A model generated the notes under the pieces. It worked only from the letters and a program-made list of their open reading frames with translations. It did not search any database and was not told the origin of the DNA. Of a DNA stretch of 64,000 bases, positions 1-8,100 are shown piece by piece. The translations under genes and the position numbers were made by a program. The DNA lies in the NCBI RefSeq assembly GCF_003097135.1, contig NZ_QEQL01000005.1, forward strand, positions 414,269-478,268. The letters run 5' to 3'. This stretch comes from Pseudomonas sp. URIL14HWK12:I12. Lineage in GTDB: Bacteria > Pseudomonadota > Gammaproteobacteria > Pseudomonadales > Pseudomonadaceae. How positions within the stretch are numbered: position 1 is the stretch's first letter; each line of letters begins with the position of its first letter.

Positions 1-1107
1 CACTACGGTGGTCACCGCTGGCAGCAAAGCCTCACCGAACTGCACGCTCACAGCGCCGAGGGCGTTGCGCATCATCATCAATTGGCTATCGGCGGTGCCT
101 GCGCGGGCGAGAAAATCCTGCTGCATCGCCCCGGCGTATTGCGAGGCATTGCCGGTGCGCGCCAGGTTGCTTTCAAGCAGGCCCAGGTTGGTCAGCAGTG
201 GCGTGACTGCCGCTGCCGAATCGGCGCCGAACAGCTTCGCCAGCAATGCCGGTTGCTGATCGGGGCTTTCGGCGGCCACCCGCTTGAGCACCTCCATCAT
301 GGTCCCCTGGGCATCCTGCTGCATGCCGGCGGCCACCTCTTTCGAATCCAGCCGCAACGCCTTGAGCGCCTCGGCCTGGGCATCGGTTGCAGCGCTGCCT
401 TGGGTCAGCGCCTGCATGAACTGCTGGATACCGGCACCGGCCTGCTCCTGCCCGGCACCCAGCCCCACCAGGGTCGCGCCCAGGGCAGCGACCTGCCCTG
501 CCACTTGGCCGGCCGCCCCTCCCAACGGCCCGACGCGGTTGACGATTTCAAGGATCTGCTGGCCGCTGGCACGGCCATGGTGGCCCAGGTCGCTGACCTG
601 GTCAGCCAGCGCCAGCGCCTGGGCTTGGGTCATCTTGAACGCGGAGCGCCAGGTCGCCATCATCGCGCCGCTTTGCGCAGCGCTCTGGTCGAACGCCACC
701 CCCATCTTCGCCGCGTCTTCGGCAAAGCCCAGCAGCTCGGTGCGAGCGATGCCCGACTGGGCACCGGCCGCTACGAGCTGAGTGAGCTCGTTGGCCGCCG
801 TGGGCAAGCGGGCCGACAGCCTGAGAATGTCGTCGCCCATGGCCTTGAACTGCTCGGGCGTGTCGAAGTGCACCGCCTTGTGCACCGCGACCATGGATGT
901 TTCGAACGCGCTCGCGGCCTGAACCGCGCTCACGAACGGCTTGGCCAACTCGCCGCCGCTCAGCGCGGCCTTCAAGCCCAGGCCGCCGAGGCCTGTGGCG
1001 TCGAGGTTTTTACGAAAGGCGGCGACCTTGGCGCTCAGCGCCCCCAGCAGGGGCGAGAGCTGGTCGACACCGGTGATCAGTGTTTTCAGCGTTAACGTAT
1101 CGGCCAT
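1..1107 (-). CDS. phage tail tape measure protein (partial, C-terminus beyond window)
   Basis: The minus-strand frame opens with ATG at 1107 (MADTLTLKTL...) and stays open to base 1, so only about the first 369 residues are visible. The repeated Ala/Gly/Gln-rich helical pattern and the stretch FETSMVAVHK...AMGDDILRLS resemble the TIGR01760-type tape measure core of Mu- and P2-like phages. Tape measure proteins set tail length and occupy the tube lumen. The gene directly follows the frameshifted tail assembly chaperone, the usual order in contractile tails. The start overlaps the end of the frameshift extension by one base, suggesting translational coupling. The family call is firm; the closest phage type is inferred from the neighbours. 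Confidence 0.85.
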   Translation of the reverse strand, partial: MADTLTLKTLITGVDQLSPLLGALSAKVAAFRKNLDATGLGGLGLKAALSGGELAKPFVSAVQAASAFETSMVAVHKAVHFDTPEQFKAMGDDILRLSARLPTAANELTQLVAAGAQSGIARTELLGFAEDAAKMGVAFDQSAAQSGAMMATWRSAFKMTQAQALALADQVSDLGHHGRASGQQILEIVNRVGPLGGAAGQVAGQVAALGATLVGLGAGQEQAGAGIQQFMQALTQGSAATDAQAEALKALRLDSKEVAAGMQQDAQGTMMEVLKRVAAESPDQQPALLAKLFGADSAAAVTPLLTNLGLLESNLARTGNASQYAGAMQQDFLARAGTADSQLMMMRNALGAVSVQFGEALLPAVTTVV

Positions 1108-1298
1108 CACCCTGCCCCTGCCTGCTGCGTTAGGTGGATGCGCTGGGCATGTGCCAGCGCTTCGAGGAGTGCATCGAGCGGCCTGGCCAACATCTGGTCG
1201 GGGTCAACCTTCCAGAAGTAGGCCAGGTCATAAGCCAGCGTGATCAGGCCGCCGAGGTTTTCGACGCCGGCACCATGAAAAAACCCGCTACCTGCCAC
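1107..1298 (-). CDS. -1 frameshift extension of the tail assembly chaperone
   Basis: This frame overlaps the 3' end of the chaperone gene and lies in its -1 frame. It encodes about 60 residues (HGAGVENLGGLITLAYDLAY... after the overlap). The only starts are weak (GTG inside the chaperone gene), and a slippery TTTTTTC lies at 1277-1283. It is therefore best read as the T part of a G/G-T-like pair made by programmed -1 frameshifting, as is widely conserved upstream of tape measure genes. Frame arithmetic supports -1, not +1. A separately initiated small protein is the less likely alternative. Confidence 0.7.
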   Translation of the reverse strand: MAGSGFFHGAGVENLGGLITLAYDLAYFWKVDPDQMLARPLDALLEALAHAQRIHLTQQAGAG

Positions 1299-1546
1299 GC
1301 CAGCGTGTTGAGGTCGGCCAGGTCCAACTGGTCGACCGACGAGGGCGGGATCTGGGCACAGGCCGAGATGTATTTGGCGGCCACGTCCAGGTCCAGGCTC
1401 ACGGCCTGGTCGGCGTCGATCTTGTACGGCAGCGCCTTGATCGCCCGCGCTTCCTTGGCGGTGGGCCGGCGCAGGGTAAGCTCGGTGAGGGTTTCACCGT
1501 GGGCCTGGATCGGTGTGTTCAGTGCGATGGCGTCGGTCACGACCAC
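1244..1546 (-). CDS. phage tail assembly chaperone (Mu gp41-like)
   Basis: The protein has 100 residues beginning MVVTDAIALNTPIQ and resembles the small tail assembly proteins (Phage_TAC / Mu gp41 type) with the conserved opening L..PI...G..L.ELTLRRPTA.EARAIK. It overlaps the end of the tube gene by ten bases. Such proteins coat the tape measure during assembly and are not found in the finished tail. The longer form would be made by frameshifting at 1277-1283. The family call rests on pattern and position between tube and tape measure genes. Confidence 0.75.
   Translation of the reverse strand: MVVTDAIALNTPIQAHGETLTELTLRRPTAKEARAIKALPYKIDADQAVSLDLDVAAKYISACAQIPPSSVDQLDLADLNTLAWQVAGFFMVPASKTSAA
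1277..1283 (-). promoter_or_regulatory. putative -1 ribosomal frameshift site
   Basis: On the minus strand the chaperone codons GGT TTT TTC contain the heptamer T TTT TTC. Slipping back by one base reads TTT TTT and enters the open downstream frame, skipping the zero-frame stop at 1244-1246. The position, just before the zero-frame stop and upstream of the tape measure gene, is that of known tail-chaperone frameshift sites. Confidence 0.65.
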
Positions 1547-1884
1547 ACCCCCTTGATGCCGTCGAACTGCAGCTCGAGGGTGCCGTCTTCACCTTTGCTG
1601 GTGGGTTGCGACACCAGGTACGCGCCCGACAGGGTGTACACCTTGCCGTTCTGAAGCTCTGCGGTGAGGGTCATGTTGATGCCCTCGGTCAGCGCCTTGA
1701 GCGGGAAATTCGGCGTATGCACCGCCGTGAGTTTGACGAAGGGCGCCTTGTCTTCCTCCTTGAAGTAACCGGGCACAACGGTCTCCCGGGTCTTGTCCAT
1801 CAGCGGCGCTTCCACGCCCCCTTTGAGAATCAACTGCGTGCCGTCGATTTTGACGTAGCAGGTACCAGCAACTTTCTGCCCCAT
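1537..1884 (-). CDS. phage tail tube protein (Mu gpM-like)
   Basis: The protein has 115 residues from MGQKVAGTCYVKIDG, matching the Mu gpM tail tube family (G..Y...DG..L.LKGG.E.....K.RE.V). It forms the inner tube of the contractile tail. The ATG at 1884 is preferred over an in-frame ATG at 1902 because GGAGG sits seven bases upstream of it. The gene follows the sheath gene, separated by an intrinsic terminator-like hairpin, and overlaps the chaperone gene downstream. Confidence 0.88.
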   Translation of the reverse strand: MGQKVAGTCYVKIDGTQLILKGGVEAPLMDKTRETVVPGYFKEEDKAPFVKLTAVHTPNFPLKALTEGINMTLTAELQNGKVYTLSGAYLVSQPTSKGEDGTLELQFDGIKGVWS

Positions 1885-1903
1885 GGTTGGGCCTCCAGAC
1901 ATG

Positions 1904-1926
1904 AAAAAGCCCGCTCAAGGCGGGCT
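1904..1926 (-). terminator. intrinsic terminator-like hairpin between sheath and tube genes
   Basis: On the minus strand the stem AGCCCGC / GCGGGCT with a five-base loop is followed by TTTTT. It lies inside the tail operon, 20 bases after the sheath stop and 20 bases before the tube start, so it should cause partial termination unless polymerase is antiterminated. Confidence 0.7.
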
Positions 1927-1945
1927 GGGGTTGAACGGGTTAGGG

Positions 1946-3445
1946 TCAGGCCGCGTCGGCGCTGTATTGCAGGCGGAACTGGTTGAGCAGTGCGAACACG
2001 CGCAAGCCGTTCACGTAATCGGGCGGGTACAGCACGTTCACTCGGCCGGGGTTGTTGCCGTCACGCTCTACCACCAGGTAACGGGCGAAGGCGTCGGCGT
2101 TTTCGACATGGCCGTCACGCTCCAGGCTTGCGTACTCGCTGATCAGCTCGCCGCGAATCACGTTCGGGGTAACGATCGGCTGGCCATCGCCGAACTGCGT
2201 GCCATCGTTTGCCAGCTTGTGGCGCCCGTATTTGCTGGTGATGATGCCCTTGAGCCGGCGCACGATGTACGCGCTCTGGTGCAGGGTTTCGCTGTCCAGG
2301 TACGAGTCGTCGGGCTGGCCGCCGCTGTTTTTCTGGTAGGTGGTGATGGCGCGCTGGATGCGCACGTAGCCGCCTTCGTAGTTGAGCGTGGCGATGCCGT
2401 ATTGCAGCAGCGACATCTGCTCGGTAAGCGTGAAACGGCTGCCCTCCGGCGCCGGGTCGATGCCCACCAGCGCGCCGGTCTGGGTCGGCCGGCTGGCGTC
2501 GGCGGAGATGAACACCGCTTGCCGCGCGGCCGCCGCTGCCGCCACGCGCCAGAACGGCTGCGGCACACCGGCAGGGAAACCGAACAGCGTCGCGTGCTGG
2601 TCGTTGCGCGCCGAGCCGGCCGCCACCAAGGTGCCGAGCGTGCCGCGCAGCGCGCCGAACACATGGCCGTAAAGCTGCTTGCCCCACGACCAGCGCCCGC
2701 TGAGGTCGCTCATTGCGACTTTCCAGGCATCCAGGGTGGTGGTGTCGGCCCACGGCACGCAGATGAACTCGAACGGCGCATCGCCCAGGGCCGCCAGCGC
2801 GGCGGTGGCGTCTGGCGTGCCGGCGCCCCCGGCCATCGCAGTGATCGCCACGGTCAGCCCGGCTGGGGTGGCTTCACCGTTGCTGCGGCCCAGGCGGTTG
2901 AGGATCAGGGTGATGTCATTGCCTGAATCGCCCGTCCATTTGGCGGTCAGGGTGACCACCCCGGCCGCCGCCGCTGCGGTGACCGGCAGGTCGACACTGG
3001 CGTTCACCTTGGCGGCCAGCGCCGCCGCGGCTGCCGCTGCCGCGCTACCCGACGGGATAGCCGCCTGCACGCGCACGCCGCCCACATAAAGGTTGGCCAG
3101 GCCCGCTTCGGTCGCGGTGCCGGTGAAGGTCACCTTGCCCGCCGCTACGGCGCCGGTGCTGTTTTTCAGCGGCAGGCACCACACCTCGCCAACCGGGTCG
3201 TTCTGCCGCCAGGTTTCGTACATGGCCGCCAGCATCGAGCCGGGGCCGCCGATCGCCTTGGCCTGAGCAAGGCTGGAGACCAGCACCAGGCCGCCGATTT
3301 CAGCCGCCGCCGCGGCATCGTTGACTTGGCCGACGATCAGCCGGCGCAGGGTGCTGCTGGCGCTGTTGGCCATGGAGTTGTCCATCTCGGCATAAAACAG
3401 CGGCACCCGCACGTCTTGCGGGATTTGTTGGAAGCCTACGCTCAT
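1946..3445 (-). CDS. phage tail sheath protein (Mu gpL-like)
   Basis: A 499-residue protein opening MSVGFQQIPQDVRVPLFYAE, the signature start of Mu gpL-type contractile tail sheaths (F..IP...RVP..YAE.DNS.A). The middle part is Ala/Gly-rich and the C-terminus (PPDYVNGLRVFALLNQFRLQ) is the conserved sheath end. Sheath subunits surround the tube and contract to drive it into a target cell. The start overlaps the upstream DUF2635-like gene by ATGA. Length and both ends agree with the family, so the gene looks intact. Confidence 0.93.
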   Translation of the reverse strand: MSVGFQQIPQDVRVPLFYAEMDNSMANSASSTLRRLIVGQVNDAAAAAEIGGLVLVSSLAQAKAIGGPGSMLAAMYETWRQNDPVGEVWCLPLKNSTGAVAAGKVTFTGTATEAGLANLYVGGVRVQAAIPSGSAAAAAAAALAAKVNASVDLPVTAAAAAGVVTLTAKWTGDSGNDITLILNRLGRSNGEATPAGLTVAITAMAGGAGTPDATAALAALGDAPFEFICVPWADTTTLDAWKVAMSDLSGRWSWGKQLYGHVFGALRGTLGTLVAAGSARNDQHATLFGFPAGVPQPFWRVAAAAAARQAVFISADASRPTQTGALVGIDPAPEGSRFTLTEQMSLLQYGIATLNYEGGYVRIQRAITTYQKNSGGQPDDSYLDSETLHQSAYIVRRLKGIITSKYGRHKLANDGTQFGDGQPIVTPNVIRGELISEYASLERDGHVENADAFARYLVVERDGNNPGRVNVLYPPDYVNGLRVFALLNQFRLQYSADAA

Positions 3446-3615
3446 GGGTTTGCAGCCTCTTTAGGGGTGGAAGTGGGGGTTACATCGCCATCGGCCAGGC
3501 GGCGGCGCCAGTAGGCGTCGTCGGGCACGTCGCGGCCCTGGGCCGGCAGCAGCAGCCCGGTTTCCGGGTCTGGCACTGCGCGGCCCTTGGCCGGTTTCAC
3601 AGTCATGCGGTTCAT
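3442..3615 (-). CDS. small DUF2635-like tail operon protein
   Basis: A 57-residue frame from ATG at 3615 (MNRMTVKPAKGRAVPDPETG...) that overlaps both neighbours by four bases (ATGA on each side), strong evidence of a translated gene. The motif TVKPA.GR.VPDP.TG..LP..G..VP....WRRRL.DGDV fits the DUF2635 family found next to Mu-like sheath genes. A second in-frame ATG at 3606 is possible. The function of the family is unknown to me; the position suggests a tail assembly role. Confidence 0.8.
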   Translation of the reverse strand: MNRMTVKPAKGRAVPDPETGLLLPAQGRDVPDDAYWRRRLADGDVTPTSTPKEAANP

Positions 3616-4199
3616 GTGAGGTCCTCTTTCAGGTGGATTTCAATGCGCCCATCGGGGCCTGGGTGTTTCAGGTTTCGGTCGGCCGGGTCGATGCAGTCCA
3701 CATCGATGTCCAGCCCTTCCAGCGCGGGCAGCCCGTCGAGCACCTGCTCATGCCAGGTTTCGGCAGGCTGGCTGGCAACGTTGCGGCCCAGTTGGAATGC
3801 GGTTTGGAAGCTGAAGCGGTAGGCCACCTGCGACGAATCGATACGCAGCAGTGCCGCGCTCTTGAAGGTGGCCGGGGCGTATTCATCGCCCGGCTGCCAG
3901 CCCACCAGCGCCCGCCACAGCGCCAGGCGAATCGCCTCCAGCGCGTCGGCGGCCTGGGCGCCGCTGTGGTCAGGGTTATCCAGCAGCACCACCACGTCGA
4001 AGCTGTCGGTGATGGCCTGGCGCACGCCGTTGGCCAGGTCGTTGTCGCCAGCCGTGCTGCCAGTGGCGATCACCAGCGCGGCCGGGCGGCTCGGTTGCTG
4101 GCTGGCGAAGGCTGCGTCGAAGTCGATGCCGCCGCTCACGCGTTCGCCGAACACGGGGCAGCGCTGTTGCAGTTGCAACACCACGGGTGTGATTTTCAT
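3612..4199 (-). CDS. Mu gp37-like tail terminator family protein
   Basis: A 195-residue protein starting MKITPVVLQLQQRCPVFG. The ATG at 4199 is chosen over 4217 because GAGGA lies five bases upstream. The pattern I.PV...LQ..CP.F..RV.GG.DF and a later W..V...LD....DG..E fit the DUF1834/gp37 family, which caps the tail tube in Mu-like phages. It sits immediately upstream of the DUF2635-like and sheath genes, the canonical Mu order. In Mu the preceding genes are head genes; here none is present. Confidence 0.75.
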   Translation of the reverse strand: MKITPVVLQLQQRCPVFGERVSGGIDFDAAFASQQPSRPAALVIATGSTAGDNDLANGVRQAITDSFDVVVLLDNPDHSGAQAADALEAIRLALWRALVGWQPGDEYAPATFKSAALLRIDSSQVAYRFSFQTAFQLGRNVASQPAETWHEQVLDGLPALEGLDIDVDCIDPADRNLKHPGPDGRIEIHLKEDLT

Positions 4200-4345
4200 G
4201 AGTTCCTCGAAGGTCATCGGTGGGCAGGTGCTGCGCCGTGGTTGCCACGTTGCGCGATTGCACCTCGCCGGTGCGCCCCGGGTGGGCGCCGTAGGTTCAG
4301 GGCACGGTCGGCCCCTCTGGTTTGCCGCTGCGTGCCGCCGTGGCC

Positions 4346-4693
4346 TCAGGCGCTGGCCGCCAGGCCGCGCAAGCGCGCCACCTCGCCGTTGAGCAACGCC
4401 ACCTGGCCGGTCAGCGCTTCGAGCTTGCCCTCCAGCCGGCCCACCGCAGTGGCCAGCTCGTTGCGCTCCCGGGCGAATTGGTCCGCCCGGGCCTCCGCCG
4501 CCTGGCGGGCCGCACGTTCGGAGTCGAGCAAATCATTGAGGCGGCGGACGGTGCCGATGTCAGCATTGTCCATCGCGCGGTCAGCGGCATCTTTTGAGAG
4601 AAAGCGCCGCAACCACAGCAAGCCACCCAAAATCACAGTGACGCCACCGCCCGCCCAGGTGAGCGTGCCCGCGCCGAGGTCAGTAGGGTCCAT
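4346..4693 (-). CDS. membrane-anchored coiled-coil phage protein (first gene of tail operon)
   Basis: A 115-residue protein (MDPTDLGAGTLTWAGGG...) with one hydrophobic segment at about residues 13-30 and a long charged heptad-type helix over residues 40-110 (SERAARQAAEARADQFARER...). It resembles the small DUF2730-like or spanin/holin-associated proteins in Mu-like and tailocin clusters, but I cannot assign a family with certainty. It is the first gene after the leftward promoters at 4812-4974. A role in lysis or inner-membrane anchoring is inference. The 146 bases between it and the gp37-like gene hold no convincing gene. Confidence 0.6.
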   Translation of the reverse strand: MDPTDLGAGTLTWAGGGVTVILGGLLWLRRFLSKDAADRAMDNADIGTVRRLNDLLDSERAARQAAEARADQFARERNELATAVGRLEGKLEALTGQVALLNGEVARLRGLAASA

Positions 4694-4736
4694 GTGGGTT
4701 CCAGGTATCTAGCGATAGGGTTTTGGTAAGGGGTAG

Positions 4737-4768
4737 AAAACAAAAACCCCAGCGCGATGGCTGGGGTT
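4737..4768 (-). terminator. terminator directly downstream of late promoter P1
   Basis: On the minus strand the perfect nine-base stem AACCCCAGC / GCTGGGGTT with a six-base loop runs into TTTTTGTTTT. It lies about 37 bases after the expected start of transcription from the promoter at 4812-4840 and before the first tail-operon gene, the arrangement of lambda pR'-tR'. Confidence 0.85.
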
Positions 4769-4811
4769 GGAAAGTGTGTTGCAAACAGAACATGCTGCTA
4801 TGAAAACAGGC

Positions 4812-4840
4812 GGTTATCCGCGCGGAAAGCTTTTTTTCAA
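4812..4840 (-). promoter_or_regulatory. late promoter P1 (copy 1 of a conserved element)
   Basis: Minus strand TTGAAA, a 17-base spacer, then ATAACC. The spacer (AAAAGCTTTCCGCGCGG) is shared almost base for base with the copies at 4946-4974 and 8536-8564, more conservation than a promoter spacer needs. In lambda the Q binding element lies between -35 and -10, so this is a candidate Q binding site. It points into the tail operon. Confidence 0.65.
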
Positions 4841-4945
4841 ATCAATTTCAACTTGGCGTCGAATGGCCAGTGAACCCACATGGGCACTGATGCCGAGCCG
4901 CCCGCCGTTGCGCTTCATTCAAAACACGCTGCCATGAAACCATCT

Positions 4946-4974
4946 GTTTATCCGCGCGCAAAGGCTTTTTTCAG
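4946..4974 (-). promoter_or_regulatory. late promoter P2 (copy 2 of the conserved element)
   Basis: Minus strand CTGAAA, a 17-base spacer (AAAGCCTTTGCGCGCGG), then ATAAAC. Downstream sequence (TGGTTTCATGGCAGCGTGTT) also resembles that after P1. It is in tandem with P1, about 130 bases upstream, and points the same way. Confidence 0.6.
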
Positions 4975-5029
4975 AGTACAGTCCACACATGGCAACCTGC
5001 CACCTTTTGCTCAAGCCACCTAATCTCGC

Positions 5030-5051
5030 CAGCCGTCGCAACCGACGGCTG
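5030..5051. repeat. nine-base inverted repeat upstream of the histidine kinase
   Basis: CAGCCGTCG and CGACGGCTG are separated by CAAC. There is no T tract on either side, so it is not a typical terminator. It lies 57 bases before the kinase start and upstream of P2. It may be a regulator site or an RNA hairpin in the kinase leader. Confidence 0.4.
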
Positions 5052-5108
5052 CCGCCAGTGTCACAGCCTCACCACACCTGATAACCCTCATTCGTGCCTC
5101 CTTAGTTG

Positions 5109-8100
5109 ATGACTACCCCACCGAAGCCTGAGCACGTTGCGGCCGACGACCTGAAAACCCAGGTCAAAGCACTGCAAGCGCGCATAAAACAGCTTGAGCA
5201 TGCAGCCACGGAGGCAGAGCAGCGCCATTGCATGATCATCAACAACGCGCTCGACTGCGCGGTGATCACGCTTGACGTGCAGGGCCTGGTCACTCAATGG
5301 AGTGCCGGGGCAGCCGATATCTTCGGCTGGGCTGCCCACCAGATGCTTGGCCAGCCCATCGCGCGCGTCTTCACTGAAGCCGACCGGCAAGCGGGCATCG
5401 CCCAACAGGAGATGGCCGGCGCGTTGGAACGTGGGCACGCCACGAGTAAGCACTGGCTTGTGCGCAGTGACGGCTCGTTGTTCCTGGCCTGCGGCGAAAT
5501 AACCCCGCTCAAGGCGCCCGACGGCACCCTCCAGGGTTACCTCAAGGTGCTGCGCGACAGTACCCAGCGCCACCTCGATGACCAAAAGCAGGCCGCCGAT
5601 GCGGAGTTCATGGAAAGCGTACTGAGCGCCTCCGGTGACTGCATCAAGGTACTCGACCTCGAAGGCCGCCTGGCCTTCATGAGCGCCGGTGGCCTGAAGG
5701 TCATGGAGGTCAGCGACTTCAACGAAATCCGAGGCTGCCCCTGGCCTGACTTCTGGGAAGGCCAGGGGCACATCGACGCCAAGCACGCGCTGCAGGCGGC
5801 ACGGGAGGGCAAGACCGGGCGCTTTCAGGGCGAGGCGCCCACGCTTGCCGGTAACCTTCGTTGGTGGGACGTTCAGGTAACCCCCATCAAAGGCGCCGAT
5901 GGCAAACCCGAGCGGATTCTGTCGGTATCCCGTGATATCTCCGCGATCAAAACCACGGAAAAGGTGCTGGAGCTCAGCGAGCACCACTACCGCTCGCTGT
6001 ATAACGCCCTGGACCACGGCTTCTGCATCGTCGAGGTGGAGTGCGACGAAGCCCGCTACCCCTATGACTACCGCTTCCTGGAGGTGAATTCGGCCTTCGA
6101 ACGCCACACCGGGCTCACCGATGCCGTGGGCCAGTGGATGCGCAGGCTCGCCCCCGACCATGATCAGTATTTCTTCGACCGCTACGCCGAGGTCGCCCGA
6201 AGCGGCCAGCCCGCGAAGTTCGAGCACGCTGCCAAGACCCTGGGTAACCGGCATCTGGAAGTTTACGCCTACCGCATCGGTGAACCCGAACAGCGCCAAG
6301 TGGCCATTCTGTTCTCTGACATCAGTGCGCGAAAAAGCGAAGAGCAAAGGCGCCAGGCCCTGATCGAACTCAACGACGCTTTCAGGCTGATCGAAGACCC
6401 CGCCACGCTGGCCTACACGGCATCGACCCTGCTGGGGCGAACGCTCAAGGCCGATCGCGCCGGCTACGCCACGGTGCATGCCGACGGCGCGCTGTTCACG
6501 GTCGAGCCGCACTGGTACCTGCCTGCCCTTCCAAACGGCGTGGGCACCCATCGCGCCAATGATTTCGGCAGCACCATCTCGACCCTGGGCATGGGCGAGC
6601 CGATCATCATCGACGATGTGACCAAAGACCCCAGAACCCAGGCTCACGCCGAGTGCTTCCTGGCGTTCGGCAGCTGCGCGCTGGTGCACGTGCCGATCAT
6701 CGAAGCCAAACGCGTGGCTGGCTTCTTTTTCGTGAACCACTCATCGCCCAAGCAGTGGTCCCATGCAGAAATCGCCTTCATCCAGAGTGTGGCCACCAAC
6801 ACCCGCTTCGCGGTGCAGCGCTATAAGGCCGAGCAGGAGCTGAACACACTGGCCCAGTCGCTCGAGCGCCAGGTGCAAGCACGCACACTGGACCGCAACC
6901 GGCTGTGGCAGCTTTCCACCGACCTGATGCTGGTCGCCAGTTTCGAAGGCGCCATCACCGCGCTCAACCCCGCCTGGGCCGAAACCCTAGGGTGGAGCGA
7001 ACAAGACCTGATCGGCACCAGCCTGTTTGCGCTGATCCACCCCGACGACCTGCAGCACACCGCGGAGGGTGTTCAAGCCGTCGCAGTGCAGAAGCAGTCG
7101 CTGAACCGCTTCGAAAACCGCTACCGAACCAAAAGCGGTGCGTACCGATGGATGTCGTGGACCGCAGACCCTTCCGAGAACTCCATCATCGCGGTAGGGC
7201 GCGACGTGACCGCCGAAAAAGAGCAGCTCGCTGCCCTGGCCAAGGCCGAGGATGCCTTACGGCAAAGCCAGAAAATGGAGGCCGTCGGCCAACTCACCGG
7301 CGGCCTGGCCCATGATTTCAATAACCTGCTGACAGGCATCAGCGGCTCACTGGAGCTGCTGCAACGGCGCTTGGCTGACGGGCGCTTCACCGACGTCGAC
7401 CGCTACGTCAACACAGCGCAAAGCGCAGCGCGCCGGGCAGCGGCCTTGACCCACCGGCTGCTGGCGTTCTCCCGCCAACAAACGCTGGACCCAAAGCCCA
7501 CCGATGCCGCCCGGCTGATCACGGGCATGGAAGAGCTGATCCAGCGCACCGTTGGCCCGCAGGTGGCGCTGCACCTGGACCTGATGCCCGACCTATGGCC
7601 CGCTCTGGTAGACGCTTCGCAACTCGAAAACTCGTTGCTCAACCTGTGCATCAACGCCCGTGATGCCATGCCCACCGGCGGGAAGATCGTGATCGAGGCG
7701 TCGAACAAAACCATCGACAGCCGCATGGCCGTGAACTTCGACCTGCCGGCGGGTGAATACCTGCGCCTGTGCGTTACCGACACCGGGATAGGCATGCCGC
7801 CGAAGATCATCGCCCGCATCTTCGACCCCTTCTTCACCACCAAACCGATCGGCAAAGGCACCGGCCTTGGGCTGTCGATGATCTACGGCTTCGCCAAACA
7901 ATCCGGCGGCCAGGTCAGGGTGCACTCCACGGTGGATGTGGGCACGGCGATGTACATCTACCTGCCCCGCTACCTGGGGCCGGCGCAGCAAGCCTGTGAA
8001 ACGGCGTGCGAGCCGCGCGCCGAAATGGCAACGGCGGGCGACACCGTACTGATAGTCGACGACGAACCGACCATCCGCATGATGGTTGCCGAGCTGCTGG

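Noticed and set aside
1107..1298. Separate small gene before the tape measure gene
   Set aside because: It has only a weak GTG start inside the chaperone gene, while frame and slippery sequence fit a -1 frameshift extension.
4812..4974. PrtN P-box sites of the P. aeruginosa pyocin type
   Set aside because: The repeated element does not match the ATTG-N-GT repeat pattern I know for P-boxes. Its promoter-like geometry and the nearby Q-like gene fit antitermination better.
5088..6740. Minus-strand open frame opposite the histidine kinase
   Set aside because: No domain signal, and it overlaps clear PAS and GAF domains on the plus strand. Antisense RNA from P3 is possible, but not a protein.
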